Source of the DNA: Sulfurospirillum cavolei
Lineage (GTDB): Bacteria > Campylobacterota > Campylobacteria > Campylobacterales > Sulfurospirillaceae
DNA: 64,000 bases
Assembly (NCBI RefSeq): GCF_000813325.1
Contig: NZ_BBQE01000003.1
Reading direction: 5' to 3' (one strand)
The notes under the pieces are model-generated. The model worked only from the letters and a program-made list of their open reading frames with translations, made no database searches and was not told the origin of the DNA. Shown in pieces: positions 54,230 through 61,473 of the stretch; position 1 is the stretch's first letter; each line of letters opens with the position of its first letter. A program made the translations under genes and the position numbers.

Positions 54230-54341
54230 AATTAGCCCTTCTACCATCTATCTATGGGGGTAAATTTTTCTTTTTTTTGACCCTTAAAATAAAAACCTCC
54301 TTCCCATATAATTTCATTTGTACAACAAAACCCAAAGTGGT

Positions 54342-54357
54342 CTTTGAAGCTTCAAAG
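54342..54357. promoter_or_regulatory. 16-bp perfect palindrome upstream of the AlpA-like gene
   Basis: CTTTGAAGCTTCAAAG is a perfect palindrome located between a TATAAT (54307-54312) and the ribosome-binding site AAAGGA (about 54371-54376). It may be an operator for the small regulator. The rest of the 154-base gap after the previous gene shows only T-rich sequence. Confidence 0.45.
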
Positions 54358-54383
54358 TTATCTTTCCTATAAAGGAAAATAAC

Positions 54384-54563
54384 ATGAATATCATATCCCA
54401 AAACTTACGCCCCAAAGAGGCAGCTAAGTATCTAGGAATTGGTTTATCAACGATTTGGTTATTTGCGAAACAAGGCAAATTACATCCAATAAAATTATCT
54501 GATAGGATAACTTTATTTAAAAGAGAGGATTTAGATACTTTCATCAATGGTGGTACGAAATGA
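54384..54563 (+). CDS. AlpA/excisionase-like helix-turn-helix protein
   Basis: A 59-residue protein reading MNIISQNLRPKEAAKYLGIG, then STIWLFAKQGKLHP and KREDLDTFING. This is the winged helix-turn-helix pattern of the HTH_17/AlpA family that acts as excisionase or regulator for P4-type integrases. AAAGGA lies about eight bases upstream. The stop overlaps the next start (ATGA). Its place fits a control gene of this small island. Confidence 0.8.
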   Translation: MNIISQNLRPKEAAKYLGIGLSTIWLFAKQGKLHPIKLSDRITLFKREDLDTFINGGTK

Positions 54564-54802
54564 AATATTTATCCAAAAATAATCACTGGTCTATTTTGGA
54601 AAATGAAATATTCAATTCAACCTTAGATGAAAATATTTTTCTTTCCAAGATGCAAGAGTTACTCCCAGATAGAAGCATACATGCTATCGTGAGTAGAGCA
54701 TCAAATCTTGGCTTTGGTATTTTTACAGATAAAGACAAAGCCATAAGATTCAAATTTGGTAAACGAAAAAGAAAAACCAAATTAGGACTCAATAAGGAAT
54801 AA
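54560..54802 (+). CDS. Small basic island protein, unknown
   Basis: An 80-residue protein with an acidic first half, then LLPDRSIHAIVSRASNLGFG, resembling a helix-turn-helix or SANT-like pattern. The tail is very basic (KFGKRKRKTKLGL). It probably binds DNA. It overlaps the AlpA-like gene by four bases, so the two are likely co-translated. No family assignment is possible. Confidence 0.6.
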   Translation: MKYLSKNNHWSILENEIFNSTLDENIFLSKMQELLPDRSIHAIVSRASNLGFGIFTDKDKAIRFKFGKRKRKTKLGLNKE

Positions 54803-54803
54803 T

Positions 54804-54947
54804 TTATTCAAATGCTAAGCTTCTGCCTAAATAATATAAAGGTAGGCAAGGTACTTGGTCTTTGTTACAAGATTCATAAATAATATTAATCTCCCCATTT
54901 GTCAAACCATCCAAACTACAATCTTTTAATACTTTAGTTTTTTCCAT
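54804..54947 (-). CDS. Possible 47-residue small protein
   Basis: An open frame of 47 codons starts MEKTKVLKDCSLDGLTNGEI with a strong GGAGGGA eight bases upstream of its ATG. It has three cysteines (DCSL, ESCN, VPCL) and no membrane helix. It is encoded opposite to its neighbours, between the island regulator genes and higBA. The good ribosome-binding site argues for translation; no family is recognised. Confidence 0.45.
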   Translation of the reverse strand: MEKTKVLKDCSLDGLTNGEINIIYESCNKDQVPCLPLYYLGRSLAFE

Positions 54948-55001
54948 ATTTCCCTCCAAAACAAAAATTTCAAAAAATTGTATCAAAAAAAACGAATAGT
55001 T

Positions 55002-55034
55002 AATGTTGCACATCATGCAACATTATGTTATAAT
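55002..55034 (+). promoter_or_regulatory. higBA promoter overlapped by a 23-bp operator
   Basis: AATGTTGCA (55002-55010) and TGCAACATT (55016-55024) form perfect 9-bp arms around five bases. Within it lies -35 TTGCAC (55006-55011), and 17 bases later a consensus TATAAT (55029-55034). Transcription should begin near 55041, which is the higB ATG. HigA-type antitoxins repress such promoters. Confidence 0.75.
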
Positions 55035-55040
55035 CCCATC

Positions 55041-55319
55041 ATGATAAAATCATTCAAGCATAAAGGTCTTCAACTCTTTTTTGAAACAGGAACCCTCAAA
55101 GGTATCCAAGTAGATCATGCGAAAAAACTTCGTATGCGTTTAGCTGCGCTTGATACTGCTTTTGTGATTGAGGATTTGATGTTACCTGGATTTGATTTAC
55201 ATGAGCTTGAAGGTAATAAAAAAGGTATTTGGTCCATTAAAGTCAATGGTAATTACAGACTCACCTTCATATTTGAAAATGGTGATATCTATATTTTAAA
55301 TTATGAGGACTATCACTAA
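55041..55319 (+). CDS. higB: HigB-type toxin
   Basis: A 92-residue RelE/ParE-fold ribosome-dependent mRNA interferase. MIKSFKHKGLQLFFETGTLK, DHAKKLRMRLAALDTA, MLPGFDLHELEGNKKGIWSI and GNYRLTFIFENGDIY are typical of the HigB killer family. No ribosome-binding site precedes the ATG, and the promoter predicts a start of transcription at the ATG itself, so translation may be leaderless. The stop overlaps the higA start (TAATG). Confidence 0.93.
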   Translation: MIKSFKHKGLQLFFETGTLKGIQVDHAKKLRMRLAALDTAFVIEDLMLPGFDLHELEGNKKGIWSIKVNGNYRLTFIFENGDIYILNYEDYH

Positions 55320-55609
55320 TGACTATGTATAATCCACCCCATCCAGGACAATTTATTAAAGAAGTCTATTTGGATGAATTAAATATCAGCGAACGAGAAG
55401 TGGCACACAAACTTAAAGTGGCTCCTTCCACATTTCATCGTCTTGTTTCCGGGCAAACAAGCTTAACACCAGAGATGGCATTACGTCTTTCTAAAACATT
55501 AGGAAGAACGGCTGAAAGTTGGTTAGCAATGCAAGATAAATACAGTCTTTGGATACTCACACAATCTCTCAATCTTGATGCTGTAGAGAAGTTAGAAATT
55601 TCGGCATAA
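55319..55609 (+). CDS. higA: HigA-type antitoxin
   Basis: A 96-residue helix-turn-helix protein with HPGQFIKEVYLDELNISERE at the start, REVAHKLKVAPSTFHRLVSG as DNA-binding region and LGRTAESWLAMQDKYSLW near the end, all standard for HigA. It neutralises HigB and represses the operon through the upstream palindrome. It is the last gene of the AT-rich island; the convergent wbaP gene ends 25 bases on. Confidence 0.94.
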   Translation: MTMYNPPHPGQFIKEVYLDELNISEREVAHKLKVAPSTFHRLVSGQTSLTPEMALRLSKTLGRTAESWLAMQDKYSLWILTQSLNLDAVEKLEISA

Positions 55610-55633
55610 GAAAGTTCTGACAAATCACTTTTA

Positions 55634-56992
55634 TCAGTAGCTTCCTTTTCTCCCCAATACGACCAAAACGGTTTTGAACAAAATCTGCAAATCCAGTTCT
55701 ATCGACCAGTTACGCACATACCATACATCCAGTTGTACGCGCTCGTCGTATTCGATGTCGTTGCGGCCGCTTACTTGCCATAAGCCCGTAATGCCCGGTT
55801 TTACAGCGATAAAATACTCAAAGTATTCGCCGTACTTTGCGACTTCTTGTTCGATGATAGGACGAGGACCTACCAAGGACATCTCGCCTTTTAAAACGTT
55901 AAGAAGTTGCGGAAGTTCGTCTAAAGAGGTTTTGCGTAAAAATTTGCCTATTTTCGTGATGCGAGGATCGTCTTTGAGCTTGAAATCTCTCTCCCACTCC
56001 TCTTTGCTCTCTTCGCACGTTTCTAAAAGCTCTTCAAGGCGCTCGTTGGCGTCAATATACATCGTACGGAATTTATAGACTTTAAATTTCTTGCCGCCAA
56101 AACCGATACGTTCGTGTGTGAAAATAGGATTCCCTTTGGTCGTTACGTATACGACGCCGTATAGCCACATGAGAAAAGGCAACGTCAACACGAAAGCGAT
56201 AAACGCGACACTTACGTCGAACACGCGTTTGATCGCTTGATCCAGAGGGCTTAAAAGATTGTTTTTGATGTAAAACGCCATACCCTTATGGTGAATCGAG
56301 CTGATCAGTTCCCCGTTAATAATAGGAATTTTCGTCATTTTCGGCAAAACGATGACTTTGCGGACACGTTTTTGCATATGGTTGACCAAGATGTTTAAAT
56401 CCAGCAACGTGTTGGATTCCAAGTCAATGACGACGGAGTCGAATTGCTGTTCATCGACAAGATAGTCTATCGTCTGCATAACCATATTCGGCGATAAAAG
56501 ATCGGTATTGACGATTCCTTTGATGTCGTAACCGAAAGGATTGCCTTTGGCAAACCACGTGCGAACATTTTTCAAACCTTGATTATCGCAAATCACGAAA
56601 ACAGGCTGTCTAAAATACTCCCATTGAAAAAAGATCTTTTTGAGGTAATACGACCATAAAGCATTGGCATTATTCAAGAGGTAAAAAATACAAACGATGG
56701 CTCGTGAAGTCGTGTCGTTGAGTTTTGCCAAAGCGATAATAATCAAAATAATCGCAAACGAGAAAAAGTTAGCCTTGAGCGATAAAATAGCCGCATTGAC
56801 CGTTACCATTCTGTGCGTCATCAAACGTACGTAAAAATAGCTCAACATGTAAATCAAAATCATCCAGCCGTAACGTGCGAGCGTTTGTGATGCATCCATC
56901 TCCAAAAAAACGTCGGCAATGCATAAAGAAGCGTAGAGATTGATCACAAAAAAAATAAGGCTGATGAAAAACTTTAATATAAAATAACGCAT
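55634..56992 (-). CDS. wbaP: Undecaprenyl-phosphate sugar phosphotransferase, WbaP/WcaJ type
   Basis: A 452-residue protein with four or five N-terminal helices (to about 120), a nucleotide-binding-like middle domain and the C-terminal phosphotransferase domain. The latter has FKVYKFRTMYIDANERLEEL, GKFLRKTSLDELPQLLNVLK and MSLVGPRPIIEQEVAKY, with PGITGLWQVSGRNDIEYDER near the end. It starts glycan synthesis by loading a sugar phosphate on undecaprenyl phosphate. ATG 56992 has GGAG seven bases upstream. Base composition returns to that of the core genes here. Confidence 0.93.
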   Translation of the reverse strand: MRYFILKFFISLIFFVINLYASLCIADVFLEMDASQTLARYGWMILIYMLSYFYVRLMTHRMVTVNAAILSLKANFFSFAIILIIIALAKLNDTTSRAIVCIFYLLNNANALWSYYLKKIFFQWEYFRQPVFVICDNQGLKNVRTWFAKGNPFGYDIKGIVNTDLLSPNMVMQTIDYLVDEQQFDSVVIDLESNTLLDLNILVNHMQKRVRKVIVLPKMTKIPIINGELISSIHHKGMAFYIKNNLLSPLDQAIKRVFDVSVAFIAFVLTLPFLMWLYGVVYVTTKGNPIFTHERIGFGGKKFKVYKFRTMYIDANERLEELLETCEESKEEWERDFKLKDDPRITKIGKFLRKTSLDELPQLLNVLKGEMSLVGPRPIIEQEVAKYGEYFEYFIAVKPGITGLWQVSGRNDIEYDERVQLDVWYVRNWSIELDLQILFKTVLVVLGRKGSY

Positions 56993-57037
56993 ACGATGCT
57001 CCGTGGTATAACAAGACAATAGTGTAACAAAAGAAGG

Positions 57038-57862
57038 TTAAAAAGAGGATTTAAACGCGATGAATTTTATCAACGAGCAGAGAATCGAACGAGAAAGCGC
57101 GCTAGGGGCATTTTTGAGCAAATAACGTAGTTCGTTGCACGCTTGCCCTATGCCGGAAGATTCTATTTTGCCGTATTTTGCCGCTTCGTCCAAAATCCAA
57201 CGGTTGTCCTTAAAAAAACGCCCGATAGTGCGGTAACGCCTCCAGATATCCTTACATGTCAAAACGTGCGAATGGTATACTTTCGCTTCGGCAACGTACG
57301 CGATCTTTTTACCGTCCATAATCGCACGTGCCGCAAACTCCATATCTTCGTTGGTACACAAATCTTTGGTAAATCCGCCTACCTCTTTAAAATAACGCGC
57401 TTTATACATCGCACAACTATCGGAACAAAAAAACGTCTTAATGCCCAAAACGGGTAAATCACTTTGAGATTTCACCCGAGAAATCGGCGGATAGTTGGTC
57501 GTGCGCGCAAACACTTCGATCGCATCGGCATTTTCATAAGGAATTTGCCTTGCATACGCGACGACGACCTCGGGATCTTCAAACGCTTGAAGCAAATTTT
57601 CCACCAAAAAACCATCACAAGGCATCGCGTCTTGCGTCATAAAAAGGTAAAAATCCGCTTCGTAATGTAACGCTAAATTACGCGTATTGGCATGGTTGAA
57701 TTCACTTTGGTGAATTTTCATCGTTTGAATCGGACTATCTTTTTTTGCCGAATTCACGATCATTAAAGTAACAGGCACACTTTGACTTTGCAATAAAGGG
57801 AATATTTTTTTCTCAAAAGTAACCGGTGGCTGGAAGATAGGAATGAAGGCAATAATGTTCAT
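57038..57862 (-). CDS. Family 2 glycosyltransferase, rhamnosyltransferase-like
   Basis: A 274-residue GT-A protein. MNIIAFIPIFQPPVTFEKKI is the nucleotide strand, followed by HANTRNLALHYEADFYLFMT and QDAMPCDGFLVENLLQAF. The DxD-like DSCAMYKARYFKEVGGF and NEDMEFAARAIMDGKKIAYV follow, typical of rhamnosyltransferase relatives. AAGGA lies before ATG 57862. It precedes wbaP by 45 bases in the same direction. TTACATGTCA at 57252 codes Leu-Thr-Cys. Confidence 0.82.
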   Translation of the reverse strand: MNIIAFIPIFQPPVTFEKKIFPLLQSQSVPVTLMIVNSAKKDSPIQTMKIHQSEFNHANTRNLALHYEADFYLFMTQDAMPCDGFLVENLLQAFEDPEVVVAYARQIPYENADAIEVFARTTNYPPISRVKSQSDLPVLGIKTFFCSDSCAMYKARYFKEVGGFTKDLCTNEDMEFAARAIMDGKKIAYVAEAKVYHSHVLTCKDIWRRYRTIGRFFKDNRWILDEAAKYGKIESSGIGQACNELRYLLKNAPSALSRSILCSLIKFIAFKSSF

Positions 57863-57874
57863 CCAATAATCCTT

Positions 57875-58114
57875 CTAGAGTATTTCATTTTCGTGATATG
57901 TGATAAATGGGTTGGATGCTTTAATATCAATTTCATAGCCCAGAAGAGACACAATCTGATTGAGTGTGACGATACTTATCTTTGCGATATAGCCGTTTTC
58001 TAATTTTGATAACGTCGCTCTTGAAATATGCGCACTTTTAGCCAATGCTTCTTGCGAGAAACCTTTTTGTTTTCGTAACTCTTTAATAGTTTTGCCAAGC
58101 TCTGATAATATCAC
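57875..58114 (-). CDS. XRE-family helix-turn-helix regulator
   Basis: A 79-residue Cro/CI-type protein starting with GTG at 58114 behind AAGGAG. IKELRKQKGFSQEALAKSAH and ISRATLSKLENGYIAKIS form the helix-turn-helix. Such small proteins are often antitoxins or local repressors. It lies 12 bases upstream of the glycosyltransferase. The only toxin-like neighbour, the nucleotidyltransferase at 58496, is separated from it by a gene fragment, so pairing is uncertain. Confidence 0.82.
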   Translation of the reverse strand: MILSELGKTIKELRKQKGFSQEALAKSAHISRATLSKLENGYIAKISIVTLNQIVSLLGYEIDIKASNPFITYHENEIL

Positions 58115-58208
58115 TGCCTATCTCCTTATTTGCGAGCTTCAAAGCACTCATCATAATACTTTTAAGAGTCACTTTTAGATAAAAGGTAACTTGTGTGCCA
58201 AAACTGCA

Positions 58209-58448
58209 CTAAAGTATCTTTTGCCCACCAAATTTTCTTACGGCCCCACAGTTTGTTCTCTCTTCCAAAACCTTTACATGTAACGATGTGTGTTGCATGA
58301 AATTTTGAAGCATTCCATAACTTGCATCTGTAGAGCCATCATCTCTAGCGATGATGAAAAACTCCTTACAGCTTTGAGAGGCAAGAGAATCCAATTGATC
58401 TTTAAAATACAATGGTACCCCATTTAGGAGAATGGTTATATTATTCAT
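58209..58448 (-). pseudogene. Remnant of a family 2 glycosyltransferase
   Basis: A 79-residue frame with MNNITILLNGVPLYFKDQLD, SLASQSCKEFFIIARDDGST and VLEERTNCGAVRKFGGQKIL. It matches only the first 80 residues of rhamnosyl-type GT2 enzymes, and the usual STYNG after ILL appears to be shortened to NG. The catalytic DxD and the rest are missing downstream. It looks like debris of a glycan gene beside the transposase unit. TTACATGTAA at 58274 is retained in it. Confidence 0.7.
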
Positions 58449-58495
58449 ACAATAGCATTACTCTTTTGAATATGCAAAATCATGTTAGACTCTTT

Positions 58496-59140
58496 TCATT
58501 GTAAAGTTGACTGAAGAGTATACAGTCTTTTCTCAAAAAAATCTCTAATGTTAGCTTTGCTAAGGTGCTCTTTGGGCTCCAAATAGCGTATATCATCATC
58601 TTCTATATCATCGATATACAATAAAGCAACAACAAACAATTTAAACGTTACCCCCTCGACTATTTTTTCACTTACCTTAAAAATATGTTTTAAACTCATG
58701 CCCTCTTTTACTAAAAAATACAAATCGTAATAATCTCTATATTTTGCCCTCAAAAAAAGTACATTTACTTTCATGGCAGCTATTTGTTCAATACTAGCTA
58801 TATTCAATTTTTGTTTCATGATAGGTTTCAAGAAGCTCCACTTAGCATTGAAAAAAGTCACTTTCACACCATCAAGCAGTACGTCAATCTGTTCATTCGT
58901 TTGGTTGATAATTTCTTTCTGTTCAAAAGATTTGATAAAGAAAAATATTTTCTCTTTATCAAAAACATCATCATACGTAAAAAAATCCAAATCTTCACTT
59001 TTTCTATGACAAAGGTGCAGTGTCAATGCACTTCCACCAACCAGAACATATTTATCTAAAAAATCACAGCTCTTTACAATCTGAAGCAAAACTTCTTTGG
59101 TCTTAGGAAGCAAGCAATCTAAGTTTTTCAAATCTTGCAT
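58496..59140 (-). CDS. Nucleotidyltransferase, AbiEii/AbiGii toxin family
   Basis: A 214-residue protein with the nucleotidyltransferase motif YVLVGGSALTLHLCHRKSED followed by LDFFTY (GGS...DxD). ASIEQIAAMKVNVLFLRAKY and RDYYDLYFLV follow, as in the AbiEii toxin family. Such enzymes transfer nucleotides to RNA in type IV toxin-antitoxin or abortive-infection systems. Its start lies within the end of the transposase gene (38-base overlap), so the two are probably co-translated. No AbiEi antitoxin is adjacent. Confidence 0.85.
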   Translation of the reverse strand: MQDLKNLDCLLPKTKEVLLQIVKSCDFLDKYVLVGGSALTLHLCHRKSEDLDFFTYDDVFDKEKIFFFIKSFEQKEIINQTNEQIDVLLDGVKVTFFNAKWSFLKPIMKQKLNIASIEQIAAMKVNVLFLRAKYRDYYDLYFLVKEGMSLKHIFKVSEKIVEGVTFKLFVVALLYIDDIEDDDIRYLEPKEHLSKANIRDFFEKRLYTLQSTLQ

Positions 59141-60146
59141 TTTTCACCTCCTTAAAATAGTCAGCCTCAACATCCATCCCAAAAAATACTCGTGCAAGCA
59201 TGAGATTGATTTTGATAAAACTTCTATCACTTTTTAGTTTTTCTTCCCACACGCTTTTTACTTCTCTTTTTCCAAAAAAACAAAAACAAAGCTCTATATC
59301 GTCAAAGTCTGCATATTTGAGCACGTACTCAATAAAAAGTTTTTTACCAAATTCTTCATAGCTCATATCCTTGCTATAACTCCAAAAAAGCCCCTTATCT
59401 CGAAGTCGCTCAAATAATTTTCTTATGTGTTTATAGTTTGTATAGATTTTTGATACAGCCGCTTTTGTCACTCCCAAATGCTCTGCGATATCCGTACCCG
59501 TATATCCATCTGTGATAGCATGTGCAATAGCAACCTCTTTTTGAAAATCACAAAAGTAGAAGTCCAGTTTTCTCAACTCTTTTTTTATCACAACATCTTC
59601 TTTAATCTCTAGTTTTGCACGGTAAAGTTCATCAATCTTTTTTTGTTCATTTTCATCAAGCTCTTTATCAAAATTGATATTCTCAACGAGTTGAAAATTC
59701 AACATTGAAAATTCAAAATTACGACTGCTCATTGCCCAGTTATATTCGCCTATTTTATGAGTAATGCCTGATTTGATAGGATTGTATTCTATATATTTTA
59801 CTAGGATCTTGAGATATGATTCATCATACACATACCAAGCTTTAAACCTGCCTTGCCACAAAGGTCCGACCCTCTTGTACTTGTTGTTGTAAAATACACT
59901 GTATCTTGAGTTTATTTTTTGCATAATGGCAGAAAGATTTGAAGATGAAGTTTTTAGCAGAAGATGATAGTGATTTGACATCAAACAAAAGGAATAGATG
60001 GCGAAATGATATTCATCGCTAGCCTCCTCCGTGATTTTTAAAAACTTTGCAAAATCCTCATCATCATGATAAATGCTGTTTTTGGCAACACCACGATTGA
60101 TAATATGATAAAACCCAGCTTTTTCGATTCTATGTTTTCTAGGCAT
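59103..60146 (-). CDS. RAYT-type (REP-associated tyrosine) transposase with HTH tail
   Basis: A 347-residue protein. The N-terminal 150 residues are a TnpA/Y1 HUH domain: HIINRGVAKNSIYHDDEDFA, the HxH motif in FCLMSNHYHLLLKT, PLWQGRFKAWYVYDESYLKI and LVKYIEYNPIKSG. The rest carries a helix-turn-helix (TDIAEHLGVTKAAVSKIYTN) and a coil-rich end. It makes single-strand cuts and moves or copies small repeats. It appears intact. Upstream, a repeated AAAAAGGTG(C/T)TA motif lies before the start. Confidence 0.88.
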   Translation of the reverse strand: MPRKHRIEKAGFYHIINRGVAKNSIYHDDEDFAKFLKITEEASDEYHFAIYSFCLMSNHYHLLLKTSSSNLSAIMQKINSRYSVFYNNKYKRVGPLWQGRFKAWYVYDESYLKILVKYIEYNPIKSGITHKIGEYNWAMSSRNFEFSMLNFQLVENINFDKELDENEQKKIDELYRAKLEIKEDVVIKKELRKLDFYFCDFQKEVAIAHAITDGYTGTDIAEHLGVTKAAVSKIYTNYKHIRKLFERLRDKGLFWSYSKDMSYEEFGKKLFIEYVLKYADFDDIELCFCFFGKREVKSVWEEKLKSDRSFIKINLMLARVFFGMDVEADYFKEVKNARFEKLRLLAS

Positions 60147-60213
60147 GCTAACACCTTTTTTGTCTATTGTAGCACCTTTTTAGTTAAAAATTGACCTCTG
60201 ACCCTATTTTTCT

Positions 60214-61473
60214 TCAGGTTGATTCATTTGGGCGAATGAGTCTCTTTGTACTTCCAACCATTATCGTTGCCGTGCCACTTACTACAACCCAATGTTCATT
60301 TCTATGAAAGTGTTTTTGAAGTGATAATCTTTTTCCAGGTTTTACTTCTATTCTTTTTATTTTATATCCTGGTTTATCTTCCAAGACTGTATATGTTCCC
60401 CAAGGGCGGTACCCAGTTAAGTGAATATAAGGAAGCTCTGACTTGACAGTTTTTAATTGTTCTACTACTTCTTTAACTTTTTGTGAACTCCCTTTTTTAG
60501 AAATCAGCAATGCGTCTCCGGTATCGACTATAATACAATCTTCAATATCGATAGTGGCTATCTTTCTCTCTTTCCCATATACAAGATTATTTTTAGAATC
60601 TATTGAAATATGATTTATATTTTGGGTATTTCCATTCTCATCTTTTGGCAATTCACTATATAATGCATCAAAACTGCCTATATCATTCCAACCTATATCA
60701 CTTGCTAACACTTTTACATTAAAGCTTTTTTCCATTATTGCATAATCTATACTATCTGCTGGTATTGATAACATATCTTCATGTTTAATTGTTATAATAT
60801 CTTTTTCAATAACATTTTGGAAAGCTTTTTTTGCTGCTTCATATATATTGGGTGAATATTTTTCAAGCTCATCTAAAAAGACACCTGCCTTAAAACAGAA
60901 AATTCCAGAATTCCAATAATAATTTCCATTTTTAAGGTAATTTTCAGCTGTATGTTTATCTGGCTTTTCGTGAAAAGCTTTTACATTTTCACCATTTGCC
61001 TCAATATATCCAAAGCCTATCTCCGCAAAAGTTGGTTTGATGCCAAAGGTAACAAGATGGCCTAACTCTGCCAATTTTTTTGCTTTTGCCACGACTTCTT
61101 GATAAGAAGCATCATTTTTTACTAGGTGATCTGAAGGAGTTACCAAAACAATGTCATCCTTTTTGCATGCCATACATGCAAGCGCTGTAGCAGGAGCTGT
61201 ATTGCGACCTATAGGCTCAAGAATATATCGTACCTTGTTACCAATAGGCTGCTTTACAATTTTTTTTAGCTCATCTAATTGATTGGTTGCCAAAAAATAT
61301 TGTTCAGAATTTGAAACTATTATTTGTCTGCTACATACATGAGAATTTCTTACAATAGTACGCTGGAACAATGATTCATTATCAAAAAGCTTTACAAATT
61401 GTTTAGGCATCAAGGTACGGCTAATCGGCCAAAATCTTGTACCATTTCCTCCACATAAAATAATATTAATCAT
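60214..61473 (-). pseudogene. manC: Second mannose-1-phosphate guanylyltransferase, 3' truncated
   Basis: A 419-residue frame aligning along its length with ManC at 7.7-9.0 kb: ILCGGNGTRFWPISR, MPKQFVKLF, VTPSDHLV, AFHEKPDKHTAENY and SLQKHFHRNEHWVVVSGTA. It stops right after RLIRPNEST, where the intact copy continues TYIKAGEIHRLSNEG for about 50 more residues. The loss removes part of the C-terminal cupin domain; the N-terminal GDP-mannose domain is complete and may still work. Codons are far more AT-rich than the first copy. The stop lies at the edge of the transposase unit. Confidence 0.85.

Larger units (their letters stand above)
58496..60213 (-). mobile_element. RAYT transposase-nucleotidyltransferase unit inserted in a glycan locus
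   Basis: The two overlapping genes at 58496-60146 form one unit that abruptly replaces the 3' end of a manC gene at 60214. At the upstream side, AGGGTCAGAGGTCAA (reverse strand, near 60189-60203) resembles sequence commonly seen upstream of such transposases. No terminal inverted repeats or target duplication are evident, so the downstream boundary is uncertain. Confidence 0.45.

Noticed and set aside
54978..55040. N-terminal extension of HigB from 54978
   Set aside because: It would read through the operator and promoter; family proteins begin at the ATG at 55041.
52217..58000. A second copy of the tRNA-Phe 3' end as right attachment site
   Set aside because: Short matches such as CCAGCC near 56858 are within wbaP coding sequence and far too short to be a real repeat.
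57875..59140. XRE protein and AbiEii-type nucleotidyltransferase as a toxin-antitoxin pair
   Set aside because: They are 380 bases apart with a glycosyltransferase fragment between them, and the nucleotidyltransferase is instead coupled to the transposase; pairing is not supported.
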